Positions 51,350 to 60,029 of a DNA stretch of 64,000 bases are shown one piece after another; positions within the stretch are counted from its first letter, which is position 1, and each line of letters opens with the position of its first letter. Where the stretch lies: NCBI GenBank assembly GCA_903900155.1, contig CAIUMD010000091.1, positions 1 through 64,000 of the forward strand, given 5' to 3'. The notes beneath the pieces are model-generated. The model had not been told where the DNA came from. It saw nothing but the letters and a program-made list of their open reading frames with translations, and made no database searches. Made by a program: the position numbers and the translations under genes. This DNA comes from an uncultured Caulobacterales bacterium. Lineage in GTDB: Bacteria; Pseudomonadota; Alphaproteobacteria; Caulobacterales; Caulobacteraceae.

Positions 51350-51900
51350 CCGCTGCCTGCCCTCCGCGCCGCGCCGAAGGTGGACCGGCCCAGGAAACGC
51401 CAGTGGTCATGGACCCGCTTGAGGGCCAGCAGTCGCCACAGCGCCAGGCCCGCCATCGCCAGCGACCCCGCGATCAGCGCCGGCCAGCCCAGCCGCGGGC
51501 CCAGGGCCACGACCACTGGCGAGACCGCCGCGACATGCTCCGTTGGCGCGGGACACAGCGCGCCGTCATTGCGCACCAAGGCCCGCCGCGCCTCACGGAA
51601 GGCCGGGTCCGCGTCCATGCCGACACCCTGGCACACCTCGCGGCGCAGCGCCGCGCTTTGCGGGGTGTCACCGAGCGCGGCCAGGCGTTCGGCGAAGGCC
51701 GGGGTCGGTGACGACCAGGGCTCCAACTGCGACAGGCCCAGCCGCTCGATCCACGGTCCGCCGCCGCGCGTCGGAGCCGCGCCGACCACGGCCACGCCCG
51801 GACGGAGCGTGAGACCCAGCGCCCACACCATCCCGCCCAGGGCCAGCAGGACCAGAAGGCCGCTGACGATCAGTGGCCTGACGCCGTTGCGGCGGGTCAC
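51346..51900 (-). CDS. Two-helix membrane protein, unknown function
   Basis: 184 residues starting with GTG. Helices at about 8-32 and 136-158 flank a periplasmic loop of some 100 residues holding two Cys (EVCQGVGMD, ALCPAP). A short basic cytoplasmic tail follows. It overlaps the GTPase gene (GTGA) and the SEDS gene (ATGA). The position suggests a linker between the cytoplasmic GTPase and the membrane enzymes; this is inference. The small one-helix protein encoded further down also has a Cys pair. Confidence 0.7.
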   Translation of the reverse strand: MTRRNGVRPLIVSGLLVLLALGGMVWALGLTLRPGVAVVGAAPTRGGGPWIERLGLSQLEPWSSPTPAFAERLAALGDTPQSAALRREVCQGVGMDADPAFREARRALVRNDGALCPAPTEHVAAVSPVVVALGPRLGWPALIAGSLAMAGLALWRLLALKRVHDHWRFLGRSTFGAARRAGSG

Positions 51901-53447
51901 GGCGCCGTCTCCGTCAGCGGAGCCTCGGCCGCCGGCCGTCGGCGGAACAGGCCCGTCAGTCCATCCCAGGCGCGACGCTTCTCGGCGTGCTCCTTCAGGC
52001 GCAGCAGGGCGCGGATCAGCTCGGTGACCCCGACGTGGTCGAGCCGGTAGTTGATGGTCTTGGACCCCCGCGCCACGCCGTCGAAGGCGGTGGCGAACTG
52101 GAAGCTGGCGAAGGCGAACCACTCGTCGATCTGGCGAGCCACGCCGGGGCGCAGGGCGTTGAGCGTGGCGAAGGCGTCGGCCTTGGCCGGCTCGCGCCGC
52201 AGGACGCGCAGCAGGTGGGTCGCTTTCGAATGGCCTTGCAGCAGCCGGCGGATCGGCAACTGCACCGCGTCGGAGCGATGGGTCAGGTCGTCGCTCTTGG
52301 AGAGCACGATGAACATCGGCTTGGTCGGCTTCTTGCGCTCGGCTTCGCGACTGCGGTCGAACACGGCATAGGCGTCCATCGACGCGTCGAGGTCGGGTCC
52401 GCCGCGCTCTTCCATCACCACCATCAGCTGGGCCATCAGCCCGACGCCGCTGATATATTCGCCCAGCTCCTCATGCTTGGAGGCCAAGCGTTGCAGGGCC
52501 TGTTCGACGCCGCCTTCCAGCAGGCGCCTGCGCTCGCGCACCAGGGTCTTGAGCTTGGTCTGGGCCTTGGCGTCGCCGCCTTCCGCCGCCTTGCGGGCCT
52601 GCGAGACCTGGCGCTTGAGGGCGTCAACCCGGTCGATCAGCGCCTGGGCGGGCGGCAGGCCAGCGGTGTCGACGGGCGCGGACCCGCCGGCGGCGGCGCG
52701 CCGCCACAGGACGTCGTGGGCCAGCTCCGACAGCAGGGTTTCGTCGGCCGGCAGCAAGGTCAGGAAGGCCTGACCGGTATGGATCACGTGCCGCATCAGG
52801 GTGTTGGCCTCGCCCAGGAACGAGCCTTCGACCGCGCGCAGGAACCGCTCGCCGGGAATGTCGATGACGTAGAAGTCCTGGGCGCCCTTGCGGAAACGGT
52901 GGGCGGTGAACTGGACGGTGTTCTCCACGTCGCCCGGCGGCGCGCGGCGCGGATAGCAGGCATAGGCGTCGCCTTCCTGCAGTTCGTATTTCAGTCGGTT
53001 GAGGAACCAGGTCTTGCCGGCGGTCGGGAAGCCCAGCAGCACCATGGTGAAGACGCCGGACTCGCGGATGCGGCGCAGGGTCTCGATGTCCAGCTCGCGA
53101 GCGACCGGACCGGCGAGCGGCGCCTCGGCGGCGGGCTTGGCCTCGACGGGGGCGAAGGACGGCTGTTCCGACGCGGCGGCGGCCTGGTCGACCTTCTGCT
53201 CGACCAGCGCCTTCAGGCTCTCGCGCAGGCCTTCCGGCGCCTGGGGCTCGGCGCTCGGGGCCAGCGGCTCGGGCGGCGTCATGCGGCGCAGGGTGTCGAT
53301 CACCTCGCCCATGGTCACGCCGGGCGCAGGGGTTTCCAGCGCCCGGACGGCGGGGGTGGCCGCGCGGCCCTCGGCCAGGGCGCAATGGGGGCAGTCGGCG
53401 AAGTCGTCGCTGGAGAATGCGTTGGTGCAGATCTCGCAATAGGTCAT
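51897..53447 (-). CDS. Zinc-ribbon P-loop GTPase (TRAFAC-like)
   Basis: 516 residues, soluble. Cys4, Cys7, Cys19 and Cys22 (CEIC and CPHC) form a zinc ribbon. A linker rich in Pro/Ala runs to about 120. The GTPase domain has GFPTAGKT (P-loop, 139-146), DIPG (G3, Asp196) and LSKSDD (G4-like, 382-387), with a long helical insert (about 265-330) between G3 and G4. The SKSD in place of NKxD suggests guanine binding but is not typical. GTPases of this general kind, with one or more partner proteins encoded beside them, occur in poorly known multi-gene regulatory loci. Overlaps of 4 bp tie it to both neighbours. I infer it gates the membrane enzymes. Confidence 0.82.
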   Translation of the reverse strand: MTYCEICTNAFSSDDFADCPHCALAEGRAATPAVRALETPAPGVTMGEVIDTLRRMTPPEPLAPSAEPQAPEGLRESLKALVEQKVDQAAAASEQPSFAPVEAKPAAEAPLAGPVARELDIETLRRIRESGVFTMVLLGFPTAGKTWFLNRLKYELQEGDAYACYPRRAPPGDVENTVQFTAHRFRKGAQDFYVIDIPGERFLRAVEGSFLGEANTLMRHVIHTGQAFLTLLPADETLLSELAHDVLWRRAAAGGSAPVDTAGLPPAQALIDRVDALKRQVSQARKAAEGGDAKAQTKLKTLVRERRRLLEGGVEQALQRLASKHEELGEYISGVGLMAQLMVVMEERGGPDLDASMDAYAVFDRSREAERKKPTKPMFIVLSKSDDLTHRSDAVQLPIRRLLQGHSKATHLLRVLRREPAKADAFATLNALRPGVARQIDEWFAFASFQFATAFDGVARGSKTINYRLDHVGVTELIRALLRLKEHAEKRRAWDGLTGLFRRRPAAEAPLTETAP

Positions 53448-54964
53448 CGCGACGCCCTCGCCACGGTGACCAGCGCCCAGGCGGCGCGCGTGAACTCGTC
53501 CGGACGGCGCGCCTGGCGCAGGCCGGCGGGGATGGCCCGCGTGGCCAGGGCGGCCGACAGTTCCGGCGCGAACTGCCTGGCCGCCGCCAGCACGCCGGGA
53601 TCGGCCAGGGCGGCGTCGGCGCCGGCCGGCGGTCGGGCCAGCAGGGTCGAGAGCGCCGCGCGGATCTGGGCGGCGTCCAGGCTCGGGCGCTGGCAATTCA
53701 GACGCAGCAAGGTCCCGGCCAGTTGGCGGATGTCCCCGTCGTCGAGGCGGGGCAGGGCCTTGTCCAGGACCGCGTCGAGGAAGGCCGGTGCGGCGAGGGC
53801 GATTTCGTCGGCGAAGGCGGGATCGGCCGCGAGCCGCGCCGCCCACAGTTCGGCGGTTCTGGTCAGGTCGAGGCGCGGGGCCACGTCGCCCAGCCAGGCG
53901 GCGACGGCAGGCCTGGCGACAACCTCGTCGAGCCTGGGCAGGGCCTTGTCGCCGGCGCCGTCGATCAGGCCGCGGACATAGAAGGCCGCGCCTTCCGCGT
54001 CGGCGACGGCGACCAGGGCGTCGAAGGTTTCCGAAACGCCGTCGCGCAGGGCCTGGCTGGCGGCGTCCGCGCCGTTCGCATGGCGCATCACCGCGCGCAG
54101 GAGGGCGATCATGGCCTCGGGCGTCAGCTCGGCGCAGGCCGAGGCGATCTCCTCGAACATCACGTCGGCGGCCGGCAGGCGGGCCTTGTCCTGCGACCAC
54201 TGGACCGAGCGCAGGGCGGCGGCGGCGGGCTCGCGCTCGGCGATCGCGGCCAGCTGCAGCCAGGCTTTCCAGGCCAGGGTCGGTTCGGCCATGGTCTTGG
54301 CCGAGAGGAGCTCGTGCGTGGCCTGGAAGGCCGCCGGGCTTTCGACCGCAGGGTGGGTGACCAGCTTGAACACGCGGGCCGGAGCCAGATCACCTACCGG
54401 GGTCATCAGGCTGGTGCTGGCCCAGCCGGTGAGGCCGGCGCGGCGCGCGGGGTTCTCGATTCCCTCGACCAGGGCGGCCAGGGCGGCCTCGGGGTCCTCG
54501 TCGCCGACATCGATGGCGACATCGCTCCAGCCGACGCGCGGCGCGGTCATCGGGCGGGAGACGACCGGCTTCAGGCTCTTTGGTGAGACCTTGAGCAGCT
54601 CAAGGCCGAAGGCCGGGTCCTCCGGCTGGGGCAACAGGCGCAGCAGGCGCGGCGAGGCCCAGCCGATGGCGTCCAGCAGGGCGGCGTCGACGAGCAGCAG
54701 GTGGGCGACCGCGATGGGGCCAAGCTCACCTTCGCCCAGGTGACGGGCGCGGGCCACGGCGAAGGACGAGCCGTCGGCGGCCAGCGGCAGCATGGCGACG
54801 AACTGTTGGCGGCGCTGCATGGCCCATCCGGCCAACGACAGGGCGAAGTCGGCCAGGCGGGCCTGGCTTTCGGAACTCAGGCGAGGTCCGGCGTGTCGGC
54901 GCAGGCCGTAGTTGCGGCCTTGGGCCTTGGGGCCGATGACCGCCGTGGGAACGAGCACGGTCAT
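53444..54964 (-). CDS. Soluble protein of unknown function, GTPase partner
   Basis: 506 residues with no membrane helix or signal peptide. The first 130 residues form an alpha/beta region (MTVLVPTAVIGPKAQGRNYG, FALSLAGWAMQRRQQFVAML). The rest is almost all helical and Ala/Leu-rich, like a repeat scaffold (AALRSVQWSQDKARLPAADV, LPRLDEVVARPAVAAWLGDV, LPRLDDGDIRQLAGTLLRLN). The short word KALPRLD occurs twice, about 80 residues apart. No catalytic motif seen. The gene sits directly before the GTPase gene with ATGA overlap, so it is a candidate GTPase regulator or effector. Confidence 0.72.
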   Translation of the reverse strand: MTVLVPTAVIGPKAQGRNYGLRRHAGPRLSSESQARLADFALSLAGWAMQRRQQFVAMLPLAADGSSFAVARARHLGEGELGPIAVAHLLLVDAALLDAIGWASPRLLRLLPQPEDPAFGLELLKVSPKSLKPVVSRPMTAPRVGWSDVAIDVGDEDPEAALAALVEGIENPARRAGLTGWASTSLMTPVGDLAPARVFKLVTHPAVESPAAFQATHELLSAKTMAEPTLAWKAWLQLAAIAEREPAAAALRSVQWSQDKARLPAADVMFEEIASACAELTPEAMIALLRAVMRHANGADAASQALRDGVSETFDALVAVADAEGAAFYVRGLIDGAGDKALPRLDEVVARPAVAAWLGDVAPRLDLTRTAELWAARLAADPAFADEIALAAPAFLDAVLDKALPRLDDGDIRQLAGTLLRLNCQRPSLDAAQIRAALSTLLARPPAGADAALADPGVLAAARQFAPELSAALATRAIPAGLRQARRPDEFTRAAWALVTVARASR

Positions 54965-55578
54965 GGCGTCGTCGCCGGGGTTGGATTGGTCGACGGTGGC
55001 GGCGTGGCGCCGCCGACCGGCTGGGAAGTGCGGGGGAGGGCGTCGCTGGCCGCCGGAGCAGGGCGGCCCAGCTCGCGGGGCGCGGGACGAGCAGCGGGCT
55101 TGGCGGGCGCGGGCTCGGGACGTTGGGCGCGAGGCTGCTGGACCGGCGCCGAGCGCTGGGGCGGCGCGGACTCGTCGACGGTCGGCGCGATCGGGGCGAT
55201 CGGCGAGGCGGCGGCCGGCGATGTCGCGGGCGGCGGATCTTCCGTCCGTCCGGCTTGCAGGCCGAGCAGGTAGCCTACGCCCAGCAGCGCCGTGGCGGCG
55301 ATCGCCATCAGCGCCATGCCCCAGACGGGGACACCCCGGAGCCCCCTGGCCCTGGCGCGCTGCTCCAGAGCCTCGGCGATGCGATCGGCGGCCTCGGCGG
55401 ACAGGGCCTGATGCTGTTCAGCGACCGCGCTGCGAGCGGCTTGGCCGACCGCGCGGGTCAGGGCGGTCGACAGAGGCCCGTCCGGATCATCTTTCACCGA
55501 CCTGCCGGCCCATTCGAGGATCAAGGCCGCGAGTTCGCGTCGCAAAAGTTCGACGTCTGGAAAATGGCCGTCCGCCAT
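54961..55578 (-). CDS. Membrane-anchored protein with Pro-rich tail, first gene of the operon
   Basis: 205 residues. Residues 1-80 are helical and cytoplasmic (VELLRRELAALILEWAGRSV, AEAADRIAEALEQRARARGL). One helix (WGMALMAIAATALLGVGYLL, about 86-107) crosses the membrane, and the last 95 residues are Pro/Ala-rich and probably periplasmic, like a wall-spanning or SH3-binding arm. I chose the ATG at 55578 with GAGGA seven nt before it; an ATG at 55617 with GGGAG is possible and would add 13 residues. The stop overlaps the next start (ATGA). Confidence 0.7.
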   Translation of the reverse strand: MADGHFPDVELLRRELAALILEWAGRSVKDDPDGPLSTALTRAVGQAARSAVAEQHQALSAEAADRIAEALEQRARARGLRGVPVWGMALMAIAATALLGVGYLLGLQAGRTEDPPPATSPAAASPIAPIAPTVDESAPPQRSAPVQQPRAQRPEPAPAKPAARPAPRELGRPAPAASDALPRTSQPVGGATPPPSTNPTPATTP

Positions 55579-55715
55579 CGTTGGGTCCTCGCTCGCCTTC
55601 CGCCCGAGCCCCAGCATCTCTCTCCCAACATGAAGCGCGTCTGAACGAGCTTGACCTTGGGGGTGTCGATGCGGGGCGGCCTTAGGTGAAACGAAGGCGC
55701 CCGATCATGGTTGTC

Positions 55716-55745
55716 CATCCCCGGCGCGGGCTGGCGCCGGGGATG
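55716..55745 (-). terminator. Hairpin after the RND pump gene
   Basis: Twelve-bp perfect arms (CATCCCCGGCGC / GCGCCGGGGATG) around GGGCTG lie 8 bp past the stop of the efflux pump gene. There is no T-tract, but it separates the efflux operon from the nine-gene operon that follows on the same strand. Confidence 0.6.
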
Positions 55746-55752
55746 CCGACCC

Positions 55753-58700
55753 CTAGGCTGGAACGGCGTCCAGGGGCGTGGGCGTGGAGGCGTCCGTCCG
55801 GCTGCCTTCGTGGATCTTGAACCACAGGGCGTACAGGGCCGGCAGGAACACCAAGGTCAGGACCGTGCCGCCGATCGTGCCGCCGATCAGGGTGTAGGCC
55901 AGCGAGGACCAGAACACAGAGAAGGTCAGCGGGATGAAGGCCAGCACGGCGGCCAGGGCGGTCAGGATCACCGGCCGGGCCCGCTGCACCGTGGCCTCGA
56001 CGACCGCATGGAAGGGGGGCAGGCCGTCGTGCTCGTTGGTGTGGATCTGGCCGATCAGGATCAGGCCGTTGCGCATGATGATCCCGGCCAGGCCGATCAG
56101 GCCCAGGATGGCGTTGAAGCCGAACGGCTGGTGAAAGATCAGCAGGGTGGGGACCACCCCGACCAGGGCCAGGGGCGCGGTCAGCAGCACCATCCACATC
56201 GCCGACAGCGACCGCACCTGGAAGATGATCACGATCATCATCAGCAGGAACATCAGCGGGAAGACCGCCGCCAGCGCCGCATTAGCCTTGCCGGCTTCCT
56301 CGATGTCGGCCCCCATCTCGATCCGGTAGCCGGCGGGCAGGCCCTTGGTGATCGGGGCCAGGGCCTTCATCACCTCGGCCGAGACGGCGGGCGGCTGGAA
56401 CTGCTCGCCGACGTCGCCGCGCACGGTGATGATCGGCAGGCGGTCGCGGCGGCGCAGGATGGGATCCTCCATGCGGATCTCGGCCTTGCCGATCTGGTCC
56501 AGCGGCACGCGCTGACCTTCCGAACCGACCAGGGTGAAGGCCCCCAGCCGCGCGGGATCCAGGCGGTCGGCGCCCTTGGTGCGGGCGACGACCTCGACCG
56601 TGCGGATGTCCTCGCGGACCTGGGTGACGGGCGCGCCGGTCAGCAGGAACTGCAGCTGTTGCGAAGCGTCGTGGCTGGATAGGCCCATGGCGCGCAGGCG
56701 GTCCTGGTCGAGCGCGAAGCGCACGCTGGGGACCTTCTCGCCCCAGTCGGTATTGACCTGGCGCATGCCGGGGTTGGCCTGCATGACGCCCCGCACCTGC
56801 TCGGCGATCTCGCGCACCTTGGCCGGATCGGAACCCATGACGCGGAAGGCCACCGGCCAGGGCGAGGGCGGGCCGAAGACGATCTGGGTGGCGCGGATGC
56901 GGGCGCCGGCGACCGCGCCTTGCTGGGCGAACTGCCGGACCCGCTGCTTGAGCGCGTCACGGGCGTGCTCGTTCGGCGTCAGCACGACGATCTTGGCGAA
57001 GGACGGGTCGGGCAGCTCGGGCGACATGGCCAGGAAGAAGCGCGGCGCGCCCTGACCGATATAGGCGGTGATGATCTTGGCTTCCGGCTGCTTGCGCAGC
57101 CAGGCCTCGACCTGGGCCGTCGCTTGGCTGGTGGTCTCGATACTGGAGCCCTCGGGCGTCTGCACCTCGATCAGCACCTCGGGGCGGTCGGAGATCGGGA
57201 AGAATTGCTGCTTGACCATGCCCATCATCAGGAAGGCCACGACCAGCGCCGCCACGACGCCCAGCACCACCTTCAGGCGGTTGAGCACCGTCCAGGAGAT
57301 CAACTTTCGCAGCTGGCGATAGCGGGGCGTGTCGTAGATGGCCGTATGGCCGCCCGCCACCGGCTTGATCGCCGGCAGCAGCCGCACGCCCAGATAGGGC
57401 GTGAAGATCACCGCCACGAACCACGAGGTGATCAGGGCGAAGGCCACGACCCAGAAGATGTTGCCGGCATATTCGCCGGCGCTGGACTGGGCGAAGCCCA
57501 CCGGCATCAGGCCGATGATCGTCACCAGCGTGCCGGCCAGCATAGGGGCGGCCGTGTGGCCCCAGGCATAGGTCGCGGCGAAGATGCGGTCGCGGCCTTC
57601 CTCCATCTTCACCACGATGGTCTCGATGATGATGATGGCGTCGTCGACCAGCAGGCCCAGCGACAGGATCAGCGCGCCCAGGGTGATGCGGTCGAAGTCG
57701 CGGCCGGTGGCCAGCATGATCACGAACACCGCCGCCAGGGTCAGGGGTACGGCCAGGGCCACGACGATGCCGACGCGGAAGCCCAGGCTGAGCAGGCTGA
57801 CGGCGATCACCACGGCCAGGGCCACGAAGAACTTCAGCATGAACTCGTCATAGGCCTCGGCGATGTTGACCGCCTGGTCGGTGACCTTGGTGAAGGTCAG
57901 GCCCAGCGGCAGCTCGCCGGCGATGGCCTTGGCCTCCTTCTCGAGGTCTTTGCCCAGCTGCAGGCCGTTGTAGCGCTCCTTCATCACCACGCCGAGCTCC
58001 AGGGCAGGCTCGCCGTCGTTGCGGATCAGGAAGGTGGCGGGGTCTTCGTAGCCGCGCTTGACGTCGGCGATGTCGGACAGCTTCAGGGTCTTGCCGCCGA
58101 CCACGATCGGCGTGGCCTTGATCGTTTCCAGGTCGTCCAGCGCGCCGTCCAGGCGCACCAGGACCTGCGGGCCCTTGGCCTCGATCGAGCCGGCCGGGGT
58201 GACCAGGTTGCGCTCGTTCAGGGCGGCGAAGATGTCGCGCGCGCTGACGCCCAGGGTCGACAGGCGCTCCTGCGAGAACTCGACGAAGATGCGCTCGGGG
58301 CGCTCGCCGATGATCTCGATCTTCTTGACGCCCGGCACCCGCAGCAGGCGCTGGCGCAGGACCTCGGCCTCCCGCACCAGCAGGCGGTGGGGCTCGCCCT
58401 TGGCCTTCAGGGCGTAGAGGGCGAAGGTCACGTCGCCGTATTCGTCATTGACGAACGGGCCCAGCACGCCTTGCGGCAGGTTGGGCGCCTCGTCGGTCAG
58501 CTTCTTGCGGGCCTGGTAGAACTGTTCCTGCACCTCCTTGGACGGGATCTGGTCCTTAAGGGTGACGGTGGTGAAGGCCAGGCCCGGACGGGTGAAGGTC
58601 TCGGTGCGGTCGTACCACTTCAGTTCCTGCATCCGCTTTTCCAGCGGCTCGGCGACCTGGTCCTGCATCTCCTGGGCGGTGGCGCCCGGCCAGGCGGTGA

Positions 58701-58848
58701 CCACGGTCATCACTTTGATGGTGAAGCTGGGGTCCTCGGCGCGGCCCAGCTTGAAGAAGGCGAAGGTCCCCGCGAGGATGACGATGACGATCATGAACAG
58801 GGTGACGGCGCGCTCGCGCACCGCCAGGGCGGAGAGGTTGAAGCTCAT
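55753..58848 (-). CDS. RND-family efflux pump, inner-membrane component
   Basis: 1031-residue proton-driven transporter of the AcrB superfamily. Twelve helices are arranged in two halves with two large periplasmic loops. It has an RND N-terminus (MSFNLSALAVRERAVTLFMI), GALILSLGLLVDDAIIIIE (helix 4 with the proton-relay Asp pair), and a second-half core LGLIGLAGIIMRNGLILIGQ. GRAEDPSFTIKVMTVVTAWP near the N-terminus is typical of the subgroup often annotated as efflux RND permease, distinct from AcrB proper. The start overlaps the adaptor stop by 4 bp. A drug, dye or metabolite is the probable substrate. Confidence 0.95.
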   Translation of the reverse strand: MSFNLSALAVRERAVTLFMIVIVILAGTFAFFKLGRAEDPSFTIKVMTVVTAWPGATAQEMQDQVAEPLEKRMQELKWYDRTETFTRPGLAFTTVTLKDQIPSKEVQEQFYQARKKLTDEAPNLPQGVLGPFVNDEYGDVTFALYALKAKGEPHRLLVREAEVLRQRLLRVPGVKKIEIIGERPERIFVEFSQERLSTLGVSARDIFAALNERNLVTPAGSIEAKGPQVLVRLDGALDDLETIKATPIVVGGKTLKLSDIADVKRGYEDPATFLIRNDGEPALELGVVMKERYNGLQLGKDLEKEAKAIAGELPLGLTFTKVTDQAVNIAEAYDEFMLKFFVALAVVIAVSLLSLGFRVGIVVALAVPLTLAAVFVIMLATGRDFDRITLGALILSLGLLVDDAIIIIETIVVKMEEGRDRIFAATYAWGHTAAPMLAGTLVTIIGLMPVGFAQSSAGEYAGNIFWVVAFALITSWFVAVIFTPYLGVRLLPAIKPVAGGHTAIYDTPRYRQLRKLISWTVLNRLKVVLGVVAALVVAFLMMGMVKQQFFPISDRPEVLIEVQTPEGSSIETTSQATAQVEAWLRKQPEAKIITAYIGQGAPRFFLAMSPELPDPSFAKIVVLTPNEHARDALKQRVRQFAQQGAVAGARIRATQIVFGPPSPWPVAFRVMGSDPAKVREIAEQVRGVMQANPGMRQVNTDWGEKVPSVRFALDQDRLRAMGLSSHDASQQLQFLLTGAPVTQVREDIRTVEVVARTKGADRLDPARLGAFTLVGSEGQRVPLDQIGKAEIRMEDPILRRRDRLPIITVRGDVGEQFQPPAVSAEVMKALAPITKGLPAGYRIEMGADIEEAGKANAALAAVFPLMFLLMMIVIIFQVRSLSAMWMVLLTAPLALVGVVPTLLIFHQPFGFNAILGLIGLAGIIMRNGLILIGQIHTNEHDGLPPFHAVVEATVQRARPVILTALAAVLAFIPLTFSVFWSSLAYTLIGGTIGGTVLTLVFLPALYALWFKIHEGSRTDASTPTPLDAVPA

Positions 58849-59945
58849 TGCCCCGCTCCCCCGTTCAAACCTTGAAAGCTGACCTTCTGGCCCTGGTGCA
58901 GCATGTGTGCGCCCAGGGCGACGAAGCGCTCACCGGCGGCCAGGCCTTGCGAGACGGTGGCGGTTTCCTCGCTGATGGTGGTCACGCACACGGGGCGCCA
59001 GCCGACCGTCGAGGTCTTCGCATCGACGACCCAGACGCCCGGACCCTTGCCAGCGTCATAGATCGCGCCCAGCGGCACGGCGCGGCCGGTGGAGGCGGGG
59101 GCGTCGGCAACGGCGGGCAGGGCGATGGTCACCGTTGCGCCCAGCGGGGCCGAGGCCAGCGATCCGTCCAGCACGTAGCGCGCCTCGAAAGTGCGCGTGC
59201 GCGGGTCGGCGGCGTCCGAGATCTGGCGTAGCCGCGCCGGGCTGGCGGCGTCACTGCCGAAGACGGCGGCCGTGGCGGTCGAGCCGACCTTGGGGCGTAG
59301 CGTCTCGGGCAGGGCGATCGTCGCCTCGCGGGGACCGGCATGGGCCAGGCGCACGACGGTCTGGCCGGCGGCGACGACCTGGCCCGGCTCGCCCAAGGTC
59401 TCGACCACCACGCCGTCGGCGTCGGCGACCAGCACCGCGTAGCCGGACGTATTGCGCGACACGCGGGCCTGGGCCTCGGCCGCCAACAGCTGGGCCTTGG
59501 CGGAGAGGGCGGCAGCCTTGATCTGGTCGTAGGTCGAACCCGATACCGCCCCGGCCGAGACCAGGTCGCGATAACGAGCCTCGTCGGCCTCGGCCTGGAC
59601 GGCGCGGGCCTTGGCGGCGGCGACGGCCTGGTCCTGGGCGGCCTGGGCCAGCACATAGTCGGTGGCGTCGATCCGCATCAGCGGCTGGCCGCGGCGCACG
59701 GTCTGGCCCGTATCGACCAGGCGCTCGACGATCTTGCCGGGTGCGCGGAAGCCCAGCTGGCTCTCGATCCGCGCCGAGACCACGCCGGTGAACTGGCGCG
59801 CATCGCTGCCGGCCGGGGCGGCGACAGCCACCCGTACGACCGGCGGCTGGGTGCGGGGATCGACGGCGGCCTCGGGGCCGCCGCACGCGGCGAGCGGTGC
59901 GGCCAGACCGCCGATCAGGGCGGCGATGATCAAGCGATGCGACAT
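58845..59945 (-). CDS. RND efflux periplasmic adaptor lipoprotein
   Basis: 366-residue membrane-fusion protein. The start at 59945 gives a lipoprotein signal (MSHRLIIAALIGGLAAPLAAC, lipid on the Cys after LAA); the upstream in-frame ATG at 60005 would hide it and overlap an operator. Domains: a lipoyl half (LGFRAPGKIVERLVDTGQTV), a helical hairpin (about 95-155), the second lipoyl half (LVADADGVVVETLGEPGQVV), then beta-barrel and membrane-proximal domains. It links the pump to the outer-membrane factor encoded divergently. A 26-bp operator lies 44 bp upstream. Confidence 0.93.
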   Translation of the reverse strand: MSHRLIIAALIGGLAAPLAACGGPEAAVDPRTQPPVVRVAVAAPAGSDARQFTGVVSARIESQLGFRAPGKIVERLVDTGQTVRRGQPLMRIDATDYVLAQAAQDQAVAAAKARAVQAEADEARYRDLVSAGAVSGSTYDQIKAAALSAKAQLLAAEAQARVSRNTSGYAVLVADADGVVVETLGEPGQVVAAGQTVVRLAHAGPREATIALPETLRPKVGSTATAAVFGSDAASPARLRQISDAADPRTRTFEARYVLDGSLASAPLGATVTIALPAVADAPASTGRAVPLGAIYDAGKGPGVWVVDAKTSTVGWRPVCVTTISEETATVSQGLAAGERFVALGAHMLHQGQKVSFQGLNGGAGQ

Positions 59946-59988
59946 GGGAAGGGTCCTGCCGTGAGCGGTGGTCTTCCACATCGTGTCT

Positions 59989-60014
59989 AGTGACCAATTT
60001 GTCAATTAGTCACT
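59989..60014. promoter_or_regulatory. TetR operator 1 (adaptor/pump promoter)
   Basis: AGTGACCA - 10 bp - TAGTCACT, one mismatch from the perfect repeat at 60695-60720. On the minus strand TTGACA within it makes a good -35 hexamer for the adaptor gene, so binding should block transcription. Confidence 0.75.
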
Positions 60015-60029
60015 ATGAAGTTTCTCAGG

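Noticed and set aside
53444..54964. Naming the 506-residue protein as a known GTPase-associated protein family
   Set aside because: Position suggests it, but I cannot recognise the family motifs from sequence alone, so it is left as unknown.
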